Assembly: GCF_021272385.1 (NCBI RefSeq)
Contig: NZ_JAJSDZ010000010.1
Location: 744,001 to 808,000 of the forward strand
Direction of reading: 5' to 3'
Length of the DNA: 64,000 nt
Origin: Vibrio salinus
GTDB taxonomy: Bacteria; Pseudomonadota; Gammaproteobacteria; Enterobacterales; Vibrionaceae
In this document: piece by piece, positions 8,579-17,551 of the stretch
Position numbering within the stretch: the first letter of the stretch is position 1
Layout: every line of letters starts with the position of its first letter
The notes under the pieces: generated by a model
What the model was told of the DNA's origin: nothing
What the model saw: the letters and a program-made list of their open reading frames with translations, nothing else
The model's database searches: none
Position numbers and translations under genes: made by a program

Positions 8579-9712
8579 ATGACAAATATTTTTTTAGGTG
8601 TCTCCGGACATGGTTACGGTCATTTATCTCAGGTGGTACCGGTTGCGAATAAGCTATTAACTTATTTACCTGATGCCAGATTTTACATTCACTGTAATTT
8701 GCCGACAGAAGTTATTGAAGAGAGATTAAATACCGGTAACTTTGTTCATAACAAAGTCAATCTTGATATCGGTTTGGTGCAGATAACCCCACTTGAGTAT
8801 GATGTTCAGGCGACGTTTAAAGCTTATCAGGCGCTTTACTCGACATATTCAGAGAGAGTCAGCAAACTGTGTGAATTTTTCAGTGAATCGAATATTGATC
8901 TTGTTATTGCCGATATTCCTTTCCTTGCTATTGAAGCCGCTTCTCAGTCTTCGATTCCTTCTGTGGCGATTGCGTCTTTATCCTGGGACAAGGTGATTCA
9001 GAGATGTCTGGATGATAGCCAGCAGGAAGTCAGAGAATTTGTCGATATGATTTGTACTTCACAAGCTAAAACGAATCTGACGTTGCATCCTTCGCCTTCC
9101 ATGAAGTTAGACAGTTTCCCGGAAGGACAATCGATTCCTCCTATTCTGTTGGAGGGAAAACCGGTGGCAGATTTAAGAGAAAAGATGGGTATAACAAAAG
9201 CGGATGAAAGGAAAATAGTGCTGGTTAGTCTCGGGGGAATGAAAACGGATAATCTTCCTATTGATGCACTCTCCCGGGATGAGCGGTTTCACTGGTTAAT
9301 CAACGCTGAATTTATGTCTGAATCTGACCATTTACATGCTATTCCCCGACTGAAAGGAATTCGCTACCGGGATCTGGTTGCATGCGTTGATGCTATTGTG
9401 AGTAAACCCGGCTATGGAACGGCCGTCGAGGCGGTAAGATATCAGTTACCATTTGTCTTTACCTGCCGTGGAGATTTCCCTGACGAGCCGTCGATTGTTG
9501 AGTGGTTAGAGGCTCACTCATGTTGCAGACAAATCAGTAAAAATGAATGGTTATCCGGAGAGTTCGGCGACTATTTAGCTGAATTGATGAATCAACCGTT
9601 GAAAAAGCAAGTTGCGTGCAATGGTGATGAGATTGCGGCAAAAATGATTTATGAAACGTTTTTTTCTGACTCTGAAAAGTCTCTTACATCAACGGATATA
9701 AGAGACAGGTAA
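8579..9712 (+). CDS. GT-B-like glycosyltransferase-fold protein, unassigned
   Basis: This 377-residue protein resembles MurG/UDP-glycosyltransferase folds. The N terminus (IFLGVSGHGYGHLSQVVPVANKL) carries the glycine-rich GHGYGHLSQ loop. The C-terminal half has SKPGYGTAVEAVRYQLPFVF, the usual nucleotide-sugar binding stretch with Gly and Glu. Similar domains occur in the N-terminal part of plant L-arabinokinase and in many unassigned bacterial proteins. There is no signal peptide. No sugar, lipid or kinase genes are nearby, so a role cannot be given. It lies between the LysE exporter and the convergent serine dehydratase. Confidence 0.7.
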   Translation: MTNIFLGVSGHGYGHLSQVVPVANKLLTYLPDARFYIHCNLPTEVIEERLNTGNFVHNKVNLDIGLVQITPLEYDVQATFKAYQALYSTYSERVSKLCEFFSESNIDLVIADIPFLAIEAASQSSIPSVAIASLSWDKVIQRCLDDSQQEVREFVDMICTSQAKTNLTLHPSPSMKLDSFPEGQSIPPILLEGKPVADLREKMGITKADERKIVLVSLGGMKTDNLPIDALSRDERFHWLINAEFMSESDHLHAIPRLKGIRYRDLVACVDAIVSKPGYGTAVEAVRYQLPFVFTCRGDFPDEPSIVEWLEAHSCCRQISKNEWLSGEFGDYLAELMNQPLKKQVACNGDEIAAKMIYETFFSDSEKSLTSTDIRDR

Positions 9713-9750
9713 GCCGGTTTTTTTGCTCTGTTTTCAGGTTAACACAGACG

Positions 9751-11112
9751 TCAGCATATCACTTTGATAGCCAGTCCTCCCTGAGAGGTTTCCCGGTATT
9801 TTTTGTTCATGTCTTTACCGGTTTCGAGCATGGTTTCAATAATTTTATCCAGAGAAACTCTGGGGTCAGAAGAGCGTCGGAGTGCCATGCGGGCAGCGTT
9901 AATGGATTTTACGGCTGCGATGCCATTTCGTTCAATACATGGAATTTGCACCTGACCGGCGATCGGATCACAGGTGAGCCCAAGATTGTGTTCCATGGCA
10001 ATTTCCGCTGCAATGCAAATCTGTTCCGGGCTGCCGCCAAATAAAGCCGCGAGACCGGCTGCTGCCATTGAGCAGGCAACGCCAACTTCTCCCTGGCATC
10101 CTACTTCAGCCCCGGAAATTGACGCATTACGTTTGTATAATCCTCCAATGGCACCGGAGGCTGCAAAATAATGGATATAGTCTTTCTCAGTAACTGTTTG
10201 AATGAATTTATCATAATAGGCGAGTACGGCAGGGACAATACCGCATGCACCATTGGTTGGAGCGGTAACAACACGTCCCCCGGCTGCATTTTCTTCATTG
10301 ACAGCAAAAGCGAACATGTTGACCCAGTCGATAACAGACATAGGATCGTTGGATGTACCTTCGGATGTAAATAATTGTTGGCGGAGTGCTGCAGCACGGC
10401 GTGGAACCCGCATTGGTCCGGGTAACAGACCCTCAGTATTCATTCCCCGTTCCATACATTCCCGCATCGTTTTCCAGATTTGAGCATAGCTGGTATAGAT
10501 TTCTTCGTCGGAACGCAGAGCTCGCTCATTTTCCATGATCAGCGTACTGATAGAATAACCACTCAATTTACATTGTGTGATCAGTTCTTCAGCCGAGGTA
10601 AATGGATAAGGAACCTGTATTGTGGACCGGGGTTTTTCACCGAAGTGTTCTTCATCGACAATAAATCCCCCGCCGATGGAGTAATAGGTTTTAGAATAGA
10701 TCTTCTGAGTATCTCGCCATGCATGAATTTTCATGCCGTTCTCATGCAGTTCCAGATTGGTTTTGTGAAAAGTGATTCCGGACTCTTTAGGAAAATCAAC
10801 GGTATGACAGTGCATTCCAACCGGTAGCCGCTCGGTTTCCTGTACCCGGGAAACGAAGCCGGGAATCGCATCTATGTCGACTTTTTCCGGGGTATTACCA
10901 GCAAGTCCCATGATAATGGCAATATCAGTATGGTGTCCTTTACCTGTCAGTGACAGAGAGCCATAGATATCAACAGTAACTTTTGTTACATCCCGAAGCT
11001 TTCCCATGGAACGTAAGTCATCGATAAACTGTTTTCCGGCTTTCATCGGGCCTACGGTGTGTGAGCTGGAAGGACCAACTCCGATTTTATAAATATCAAA
11101 TACACTAATCAT
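9751..11112 (-). CDS. sdaB: L-serine ammonia-lyase (iron-sulphur type)
   Basis: This 453-residue enzyme deaminates L-serine to pyruvate and ammonia. It matches E. coli SdaA/SdaB along its length, from MISVFDIYKIGVGPSSSHTVGPMKAG-type N terminus to SQGGLAIKVIC. The three cysteines expected to hold the oxygen-sensitive 4Fe-4S cluster lie in TNGACGIV, GEVGVACSMAAAG and LTCDPIAGQ. It is downstream of a serine transporter gene on the same strand with a 62-base gap, the same order as E. coli sdaC-sdaB; the choice between the sdaA and sdaB names rests only on that order. The intercistronic hairpin at 11124-11159 may lower its expression relative to the transporter. Confidence 0.95.
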   Translation of the reverse strand: MISVFDIYKIGVGPSSSHTVGPMKAGKQFIDDLRSMGKLRDVTKVTVDIYGSLSLTGKGHHTDIAIIMGLAGNTPEKVDIDAIPGFVSRVQETERLPVGMHCHTVDFPKESGITFHKTNLELHENGMKIHAWRDTQKIYSKTYYSIGGGFIVDEEHFGEKPRSTIQVPYPFTSAEELITQCKLSGYSISTLIMENERALRSDEEIYTSYAQIWKTMRECMERGMNTEGLLPGPMRVPRRAAALRQQLFTSEGTSNDPMSVIDWVNMFAFAVNEENAAGGRVVTAPTNGACGIVPAVLAYYDKFIQTVTEKDYIHYFAASGAIGGLYKRNASISGAEVGCQGEVGVACSMAAAGLAALFGGSPEQICIAAEIAMEHNLGLTCDPIAGQVQIPCIERNGIAAVKSINAARMALRRSSDPRVSLDKIIETMLETGKDMNKKYRETSQGGLAIKVIC

Positions 11113-11123
11113 TTAACTTCCCC

Positions 11124-11159
11124 GGTCAGGTGCCCATCTAAGGAACCTGACCTTTTTTT
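11124..11159. terminator. Intercistronic hairpin between sdaC and sdaB
   Basis: GGTCAGGT (11124-11131) pairs with ACCTGACC (11145-11152), and seven T follow on the plus strand. As a terminator it faces opposite to the flanking genes. On their strand it is a hairpin preceded by an A-run and with no T-run after it, so it is more likely an mRNA stability or processing element, or a block to antisense transcripts. Confidence 0.5.
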
Positions 11160-11174
11160 GGTGCTTAATCTGGC

Positions 11175-12437
11175 TTAAAGTGCGCCATAAATAACGGATG
11201 AGATTGCTGCCAGACCACAGACGGCTGTAAAAATCTGTACTGGTAGTGATGTTTTGTATTTTGCCATGGCCGGTACCCGTAGCATGGCATAGATAGGCAA
11301 CAGGAATAGGATTGCTGCAATCATGGGTGCTCCCATTGTCTCTATCATTCCCAGAATACTTGGGTTAACGATTGAAACAATCCATGTTGTAAGAACAATA
11401 AATATTAAGGATATTTTTTCTATTTTACCGACAGGAACATCAGAACGACTTTTTATTAAACCGACTAAACCTTCATGAGCTCCCAGGAAATGACCGAAAT
11501 AACTAGAGGTAATAGCGGCAAAAGCAACGATAGGGCCAAGGTAAGAAATAACCGGAGATTCCTGAACATTAGCAAGATAAGAAAGGACGGAGATGTTTTG
11601 TTCCTGTGCTTGTGCCAGTTGTGCCGGAGAAAGAGACAGTACAACGGAGAAAACAAAGAACATGACAAATCCCATTAGCATCAATGCTGAACCACCAGTG
11701 ATTGCGTCTGTTTTGTGAACCGCAAGCTCTTTGTGTTCAAGACGTTGCGCTTTGGTAAACTGGCTAATGACCGGGCTGTGGTTGAAGGAGAAAACGATGA
11801 TAGGAATCGCCAGCCAGATAACGGATGGCATTGCAGCCCAGTCGGGCTTGATTTCTATCATAGAGGTATTCCACTCAGGAATCAGATAAAAAGAAAGTGC
11901 CAGCAGAATGAAAACCAGTGGATAGACAACGGCTGAGGTAGCTTTGAGCATCAGTTCTTTACCAAACACCACGCCGGCAGTCATCGCCAGAATCAAACCT
12001 CCGGACAATAACCATCTGGGTATAGATTCCATGCCTAACTGATTAACTAAAAATGAATCGACCGTATTTGTGATTCCTACACCATAGATAAGGACAATAG
12101 GATAGATGGCAAAAAAGTAGGCAAAAGTGATCAGATTTGCTCCGGTTTTACCGAAATGTTCTTCAACAGTATCGGTTATATCGGCATTATTATTTTTTGC
12201 GGACAGGACAAATCTGGCCAGAGATTTATGTGAGAACCAGGTCATCGGTGCAGCAATTAAGGCCAGAATGACCAGAGGCCAGAATCCTCCGGAACCGGCT
12301 TTGATTGGAAGAAACAATACCCCGGCACCGACGGCTGTACCAAATAATGACAGGCACCAGGTGAAGTCCTTATAAGTAAACTTTTTTTCAGTTTTTGGGG
12401 TGGGGGTGGATAATATGGATGTTATTGTAGAGTTCAT
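11175..12437 (-). CDS. sdaC: Serine transporter, HAAAP family
   Basis: This 420-residue inner-membrane protein has about eleven helices and resembles SdaC/TdcC of the hydroxy/aromatic amino-acid permease family. The N-terminal part (LSLFGTAVGAGVLFLPIKAG) is the substrate-binding broken helix typical of the group. It imports L-serine with protons, feeding the dehydratase downstream. A PAS regulator gene lies 195 bases upstream on the same strand and may control it. No strong ribosome binding site is visible before the ATG. Confidence 0.9.
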   Translation of the reverse strand: MNSTITSILSTPTPKTEKKFTYKDFTWCLSLFGTAVGAGVLFLPIKAGSGGFWPLVILALIAAPMTWFSHKSLARFVLSAKNNNADITDTVEEHFGKTGANLITFAYFFAIYPIVLIYGVGITNTVDSFLVNQLGMESIPRWLLSGGLILAMTAGVVFGKELMLKATSAVVYPLVFILLALSFYLIPEWNTSMIEIKPDWAAMPSVIWLAIPIIVFSFNHSPVISQFTKAQRLEHKELAVHKTDAITGGSALMLMGFVMFFVFSVVLSLSPAQLAQAQEQNISVLSYLANVQESPVISYLGPIVAFAAITSSYFGHFLGAHEGLVGLIKSRSDVPVGKIEKISLIFIVLTTWIVSIVNPSILGMIETMGAPMIAAILFLLPIYAMLRVPAMAKYKTSLPVQIFTAVCGLAAISSVIYGAL

Positions 12438-12631
12438 ATCAGGCTCGCTCGTATTTTTTAAGCTTTAATACTCAAAAGTGTTAATAATTTTTTTATATGT
12501 GCCTCACATCAGCTTTATAACCGTGGAGGCATCCCCGGATTAAACCGGGCTTATTCATGAGTGTGATCCCTGATAATGTCCTGATTATTTATGTCGTCCT
12601 TGTGTATGTCCTTATTTTTATGAACTGAAAA

Positions 12632-13309
12632 TTACGCTCTGAACTCACGAATATATTTGTATATTGCATGGCGTGTAATACCAAGCTGGTCGGCAACTTG
12701 TGTTGTTGCTTCTTTCAATTCAAAAATGCCGTTATTAAACAGAATTTTAGTTATGGCTTTATTTTTTCCTTTCAGAGATATTTTCTGATCATTTTCAACA
12801 TCATTAATCGCTTTGTTTATTGCGTTCTCGATGACTTCTTTTGGTGAAGCACTGAATGTTTCATGGGTTCCCGGAATCAGGTTAGTAGTATCGGGTACCA
12901 ATGTTTTTAAAATGTCCGCCATCGGGAAGGATAAATTAATGTTGATGCAAAATAACCCAATTGGTTTCTCGTTTTCTCCTGTTAGCACACATGTCGTTGA
13001 TTTTAACTGAGAGCCATCTCTTGCTGTTGTAAAGTAGCTTTTCGGCGTCATATCGCCGGTTTTCTCAAACTGACTAAGCATTTTGAGCCCCATATCCGTA
13101 ATTGGAGATCCCACTTTTCTGCCGGTATGATGTCCGTTAACTATTTTCACAACAGAGTGTTCAAAACTCTCAAATGAATGAACAACCACTTCACAATGAG
13201 GACCAATTAAATCAGCAATGGTCTCTGCCAGTCGAAAGTTTGAAGTTAAATAATCCCGATCTTGTTTTGTAAAATTGATATTAAATGACTGATATTCTGA
13301 TACGACCAT
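12632..13309 (-). CDS. YheO-like PAS-HTH transcriptional regulator
   Basis: This 225-residue regulator has an N-terminal YheO-type PAS domain (about residues 20-135, beginning ETIADLIGPHCEVVVHSFES) and a C-terminal helix-turn-helix (ATTQVADQLGITRHAIYKYIREFR). The family includes DauR, the D-arginine utilisation repressor. It is transcribed in the same direction as sdaC and sdaB and just upstream of them, so it probably regulates serine use, itself, or both (inference). The 600-base region upstream carries repeated 20-mers and a palindrome that could be its binding sites. Its start ATG follows AAAGGATGGTCGT-like purine-rich sequence. Confidence 0.85.
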   Translation of the reverse strand: MVVSEYQSFNINFTKQDRDYLTSNFRLAETIADLIGPHCEVVVHSFESFEHSVVKIVNGHHTGRKVGSPITDMGLKMLSQFEKTGDMTPKSYFTTARDGSQLKSTTCVLTGENEKPIGLFCININLSFPMADILKTLVPDTTNLIPGTHETFSASPKEVIENAINKAINDVENDQKISLKGKNKAITKILFNNGIFELKEATTQVADQLGITRHAIYKYIREFRA

Positions 13310-13325
13310 CCTTTGTCTCCTTTTA

Positions 13326-13345
13326 GTTTACTTTATGTAACTTTT
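13326..13345. repeat. 20-base direct repeat, copy 1
   Basis: GTTTACTTTATGTAACTTTT occurs here, 16 bases upstream of the PAS regulator start, and identically at 13495-13514. Its position suggests autoregulation of the PAS regulator. Confidence 0.7.
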
Positions 13346-13494
13346 ATCGATTGCATACCGTTGCATGTATCATTTTCACCGTGTTTTTACGGTGTGTATA
13401 AGACTATATATAAGTACATCGGTCAATTATAAAGTTCAATATAGTTAACTTTATGTGATTTAGAACATTAAATATATGGTAAATACACATTTTG

Positions 13495-13514
13495 GTTTAC
13501 TTTATGTAACTTTT
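13495..13514. repeat. 20-base direct repeat, copy 2
   Basis: This is an identical copy of the 20-mer at 13326-13345, with a start-to-start distance of 169 bases, about 16 helical turns. A degenerate copy lies between the two at 13443-13459. Confidence 0.7.
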
Positions 13515-13565
13515 GTTCACGGTTAGGAATATAAAACTAAGGCATGTCATGATGGTATCGCTTTG

Positions 13566-13591
13566 GTTAACGAAAGTTAATTTTCGTTAAC
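13566..13591. promoter_or_regulatory. 26-base palindromic site
   Basis: Arms GTTAACGAAA and TTTCGTTAAC flank the six-base centre GTTAAT. The inverted repeat is perfect over ten bases per arm and has no T-run after it, so it looks like an operator for a dimeric regulator rather than a terminator. Confidence 0.6.
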
Positions 13592-13926
13592 TGTTTATGA
13601 CATCAGAATTTTTATTCAGTGTGGAGCATAACAATCGTCAGGGTTGCTCTCAATATAAGATACAACGTCACTTTTTTAACCCGACACCTAAGTTTTTAAC
13701 TTTGTTTGTGGCGGGTATTTTTGGTGTTTCATCTGAATTGGCTGAAAAAGGGAGTATACATCACTATTTTTGACTAATTTATCAATAAATCCTCTCTTAA
13801 GAATAAAAAAGTAATAAACTCATTGCCTTGTCCTAATTATTGACTTGTGTCATTCTTTTGACTACTAAGTTAAATTTGTCAGTTTAGACATAGACGGTCC
13901 TAACTAATCAGGTGGTAGGTGCTTAT

Positions 13927-15516
13927 ATGAAATTATCTCAGCAATTAATTATGCTGGTTGTGGTTGTCATTCTGGGGTTGGCTTCTCTTGGAAGCTATGG
14001 GCTTTATTCAATACGGACAAGTTTGATTGATGCCCGAAAACATGAGTTAGAAACCACATTAACGTTTGCTGAAAAGCAGGTCGAGCCGGTTATTAAGGCA
14101 GAAAGTCTGGGGGAAATATCCCGAAAGAACGCAGAAGAAAAAGTTACGCAGATTCTATCTCAGTATCAATACGGTGATTCGTATATATGGTCAAATGACG
14201 AGCATGCAATTGCAAGAGTACATATAAAAAAAGAGAAAATAGGTCAGTTTCAGAGTTCTAATAAAAAATATCTGGATGAGTTGCAAAACAAGAAATTTAT
14301 TTTTGCTGTCAGTAAAAGCTTAAAGCCCGGTACTCAAGAACAGATTTTGAAAATTAATGCGGTGGCTAAAATTCCGAAATGGAATTGGGTGATGGGAATT
14401 GGTGTTTATATGGATGATCTCTCCAATGCTTATTGGGATTTTGCAATCAAATTTATCCTTATATCGATATCAATGATTGTGATTATAGCCTTTACTGTTG
14501 TTTATATTTCGAGATCGATATTGACTAAGTTAGGTGGAGAACCAGACTATGCGGTGGCAATCACCAGCAAGATTGCTAAGGGCAGCCTAAATGAAATCAT
14601 TGAAGGTTCGTTTAAAAAAGACAGTTTATTAGGATCCATTAACCTTATGCAAACATCCCTGAAGGAAATGGTGGAGAGTATACAAAAGGCTTCTTCCAGT
14701 TTGCATGTATCTTCAAAACAGTTGATGTCAGAATTTACGGTGATAAATGAATCGTCTCAAAAGTCTTCTGATGCATCGATTTCAACCTCTGCAGCGATCC
14801 AGGAGCTTTCAAATTGCATTCAAGAAATCTCTCTGAATGCACAGGAAACCGAAAATAATTCTCAGGATTCTTATAATACCAGTAATTCAGGCGTAGCTCT
14901 GATTCATGATTCAAATCAGACGATTGAGAGTATGTCTGAAAAGATAGAATATTCTGTCAGTGATTTTAAGAAGCTACAGGATAAAATTGATTCGATTGGA
15001 AATATTGTTGAAGTGATTAATGATATAGCGGGTCAGACAAATCTGCTTGCCTTAAATGCAGCAATAGAAGCGGCACGGGCTGGAGAACAGGGCAGAGGAT
15101 TTGCGGTTGTTGCCGATGAAGTTCGGACTCTTGCTTCCCGGACGGCCTCCGCAACGGATGAAATTACCAGTACGATTGATATTATTCAAAAAGATACAGA
15201 TGCTGTTGCACATGCACTTTCGTCAGTTTTACCTATGGTTGAAGAAAACAAGGCCATTTCTGGCTCGGTGAGTGATGTTTTCCAGGAAATCAGTACAAGC
15301 ACCAACAAAACGCTATCAATGACCCGCGAAGTATCGAGTGCAACCGGTGAGCAGCAGGTGGCATCGGATGAGCTTGCTCGGAATGTTGAGCTGATTTCTG
15401 AAATGGTCAGAGATACCGCGAAATCGGTTTCTTCCTGTAACGATACCGTGCTTGAGCTGGATGTTTTATCAAAAGAATTGCTGAAGCACGTTAGTAAGTT
15501 TTCAATCAAACATTAG
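13927..15516 (+). CDS. Methyl-accepting chemotaxis protein with single Cache sensor
   Basis: This chemoreceptor of 529 residues has a transmembrane helix at about residues 7-28 and a periplasmic sCache domain at about 35-180 (note [16 protein letters not shown] and [14 protein letters not shown]). A second helix follows at about 187-205, then a weak HAMP region and a methyl-accepting signalling domain. The signalling tip reads [34 protein letters not shown], split here only by description, and is fully conserved. I chose ATG 13927 because AGGTG lies seven bases upstream; a GTG at 13912 is the alternative. sCache_2 sensors often bind small carboxylates, but the ligand here is unknown. Serine dehydratase genes lie upstream in the opposite direction. 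Confidence 0.9.
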   Translation: MKLSQQLIMLVVVVILGLASLGSYGLYSIRTSLIDARKHELETTLTFAEKQVEPVIKAESLGEISRKNAEEKVTQILSQYQYGDSYIWSNDEHAIARVHIKKEKIGQFQSSNKKYLDELQNKKFIFAVSKSLKPGTQEQILKINAVAKIPKWNWVMGIGVYMDDLSNAYWDFAIKFILISISMIVIIAFTVVYISRSILTKLGGEPDYAVAITSKIAKGSLNEIIEGSFKKDSLLGSINLMQTSLKEMVESIQKASSSLHVSSKQLMSEFTVINESSQKSSDASISTSAAIQELSNCIQEISLNAQETENNSQDSYNTSNSGVALIHDSNQTIESMSEKIEYSVSDFKKLQDKIDSIGNIVEVINDIAGQTNLLALNAAIEAARAGEQGRGFAVVADEVRTLASRTASATDEITSTIDIIQKDTDAVAHALSSVLPMVEENKAISGSVSDVFQEISTSTNKTLSMTREVSSATGEQQVASDELARNVELISEMVRDTAKSVSSCNDTVLELDVLSKELLKHVSKFSIKH

Positions 15517-15530
15517 GGTCTGTTGACCCT
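15515..15530. other. Short hairpin between convergent genes
   Basis: AGGGTC-TGTT-GACCCT overlaps the chemoreceptor stop codon. There is no T-run. The 13-base core GGTCAACAGACCC also occurs, in the opposite orientation, at 138-150 near the other end of this region. Confidence 0.4.
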
Positions 15531-15542
15531 TAGCATGCGTGT

Positions 15543-16424
15543 TTAACAATTTGTTGGTTTTATTGTTTTTACATTATCAATAAACCGGTCTCTGGCCGGA
15601 TTGATTTTATCGGTATTCCAGATTAATCCGACATCCCAACATGCCGGCTCTTCATTCAGAGGAATCAGTTTAATGTCGGGGCGGCCGATTTCTTTGGCAC
15701 TGGACGGAATCAATGTAAATCCCAGTTTTGATGAAACCAGAGCAAGTAATGTCAGGATGTCATTGGCTTCTTGTGTGGCAGTGAGCGGCTGTTTTTTGTC
15801 AGCCAGATAAGCGTGTATTTGCTGGTGAAGTCCCGGTCCACGGGAAGGGGTTAGCTGCAGGTAGTTCAGGTGAGACAAGGATGACCAGATGTTATTCCGG
15901 TCAATTTGTTCGCTTTTATGAACGGCAATCGCTAACCGGTCGGAAAAGAGCTTGATACCCATTAGCGGCTTTTCGATATTGTGCAAACGGTTGAAACTCA
16001 GATGGAGCTCGCCGGAAAGCAGTTTTTCTCTCTGAACCAGGGATGGAATATCATTCAACGTGATATGAATGTTCGGATAACGGTTTTTAAACCGGGCGAT
16101 AGCGTCAGGCGCCTGCCGGTACGTTGATATGCCGAATCCAATGTTCAGATGACCGCGAGATCCTTCCGATACACAGGCTGAAAGTTTCTGAAAATCTGAA
16201 AACCGGTTTATCAGATGTTGCGCGTCAGACAGTAACGCTTGTCCGGCCTGCGTGATGACGGCTCCCTGCCTTCCTCGTTCAAACAAAAGGGTATTGGTTT
16301 CTTCTTCCAGTCGTTTGATTTTTTTTGTTAAAGCCGACTGAGTAATGCAAAGATTGTCGGCGGCAACCCTGTAATTACCGTCTTTGGCTAACTGACAAAA
16401 TGCCTGAATCCGATCGATATTCAT
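15543..16424 (-). CDS. LysR-family regulator divergent from nitrilase
   Basis: This 293-residue LysR-type regulator has its winged helix in residues 1-60 (DGNYRVAADNLCITQSALTKKIKRLEEE) and an effector-binding domain after about residue 90. It is divergent from the nitrilase-superfamily gene with a 95-base gap, the usual arrangement for LysR control. It probably regulates the nitrilase and the MetE-like gene behind it in response to their substrate or product (inference). Confidence 0.88.
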   Translation of the reverse strand: MNIDRIQAFCQLAKDGNYRVAADNLCITQSALTKKIKRLEEETNTLLFERGRQGAVITQAGQALLSDAQHLINRFSDFQKLSACVSEGSRGHLNIGFGISTYRQAPDAIARFKNRYPNIHITLNDIPSLVQREKLLSGELHLSFNRLHNIEKPLMGIKLFSDRLAIAVHKSEQIDRNNIWSSLSHLNYLQLTPSRGPGLHQQIHAYLADKKQPLTATQEANDILTLLALVSSKLGFTLIPSSAKEIGRPDIKLIPLNEEPACWDVGLIWNTDKINPARDRFIDNVKTIKPTNC

Positions 16425-16519
16425 TCCATATGCTCATTGATAACAGATAATTTGTCATTATACGGAATAAAAAGTGCTGTTTAGACTGTTGATGTTCATT
16501 TTTTAACAGGAGTAGCAAA

Positions 16520-17488
16520 ATGAAAGACGTAAGAGTAGCATCCGTTCAGTTTACTCATCGGGCCGGAGACAAGCATTACAATTTATCCGTCATCGAAAAG
16601 TTTGCCCGGAAAGCCGCAGCAAGCCGTGTTGAAATTATTGCTTTCCCGGAAATGTGCATAACCGGCTACTGGCATGTGTCTGTATTAAACAAAAACGAAA
16701 TTGAAGCGCTTGCTGAACCGGTTCCTTCGGGTAGGAGTTCACAATACTTACTGAAGCTGTCAAATGATCTGAAGATAAGTATCGGAGCCGGGCTTATTGA
16801 AATTGACGAGCACGGAAACCTGTTCAACACGTATGTGTTTGCCATGCCGGATGGCCGTATTAAGGCGCATCGTAAACTGCATACGTTTGTGAGCCGACAT
16901 ATGAGCAGTGGTGACACTTATACTGTATTTGATACTCCGCATGGTTGTCGGGTCGGTGTGTTGACCTGCTGGGATAATAATCTTGTTGAAAATGCTCGTA
17001 TCACGGCGTTAAAAGGGGCCGAGATACTTATTGCCCCTCATCAGACCGGAGGGTGCCACTCCCGTAGTCCTAACGCAATGGGGTTGATCGATTCTGAGCT
17101 ATGGATAAACCGTCATACAAATCCGGAAGCGTTGCGAAAGGAAATGCAGGGGCCGAAAGGAAAGGAGTGGGTGCTTCGGTGGCTTCCGGCCCGGGCACAC
17201 GATAACGGTATGTTTGTCATTTTCAGTAATGGAGTGGGTCTGGATTGGAATGAAGTACGTACCGGGCATGCTATGATTTTGAGCCCGTATGGTGAAAGGG
17301 TTGCCGAAACGGACAGTATTGAAGACGACATGGTGATAGCGGATCTTAAGGGCGCTGAACTTGAGATGTGCACGGGACGGCGGTGGATTCGTGGACGACG
17401 GCCTGAATTATACGGCGACCTTTGTATTGCCACCGGGAGAGAATTAGATCCGTATCAGGCACGGTTTTCTGATGAAAAAATTTCATGA
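16520..17488 (+). CDS. Nitrilase-superfamily amidohydrolase
   Basis: This 322-residue enzyme belongs to the carbon-nitrogen hydrolase superfamily. The catalytic triad is visible as Glu44 in AFPEMCITGY, Lys119 in HRKLH and Cys150 in LTCWDNN. An insertion around residues 200-230 (GPKGKEWVLRWLPARAHDN) is followed by the family-like FVIFSNGVG. Members hydrolyse amides, nitriles or carbamoyl compounds; a second conserved Glu is expected but I did not place it. The start follows AACAGGAGTAGCAAA, a good ribosome binding site. It is divergent from a LysR regulator and 63 bases ahead of a MetE-like gene, suggesting one operon that degrades or converts an amide-containing sulphur or methyl compound (inference). 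Confidence 0.88.
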   Translation: MKDVRVASVQFTHRAGDKHYNLSVIEKFARKAAASRVEIIAFPEMCITGYWHVSVLNKNEIEALAEPVPSGRSSQYLLKLSNDLKISIGAGLIEIDEHGNLFNTYVFAMPDGRIKAHRKLHTFVSRHMSSGDTYTVFDTPHGCRVGVLTCWDNNLVENARITALKGAEILIAPHQTGGCHSRSPNAMGLIDSELWINRHTNPEALRKEMQGPKGKEWVLRWLPARAHDNGMFVIFSNGVGLDWNEVRTGHAMILSPYGERVAETDSIEDDMVIADLKGAELEMCTGRRWIRGRRPELYGDLCIATGRELDPYQARFSDEKIS

Positions 17489-17551
17489 TCAATATGAAAT
17501 AATATCCATTTTAAAGATGTCTAGACGTCTATTAATATAAGGGGCATTGAA

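Larger units (their letters stand above)
13310..13926. promoter_or_regulatory. Repeat-rich control region between PAS regulator and chemoreceptor
   Basis: This 617-base gap contains no convincing gene. It holds an identical 20-mer twice (13326-13345 and 13495-13514), a degenerate third copy (AGTTAACTTTATGTGAT at 13443-13459) and a 26-base palindrome at 13566-13591. All are AT-rich and share the GTTAAC/TTTATGTAAC flavour. The two flanking genes diverge, so promoters for both must lie here. Confidence 0.6.

Noticed and set aside
12531..12550. CCCGG/CCGGG hairpin between the PAS regulator and sdaC
   Set aside because: The stem is short and no T-run follows on the transcribed strand, so no function can be supported.
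13443..13514. Possible CRISPR-like repeat array
   Set aside because: There are only two exact repeats and one degenerate copy, with unequal spacing and no cas genes.
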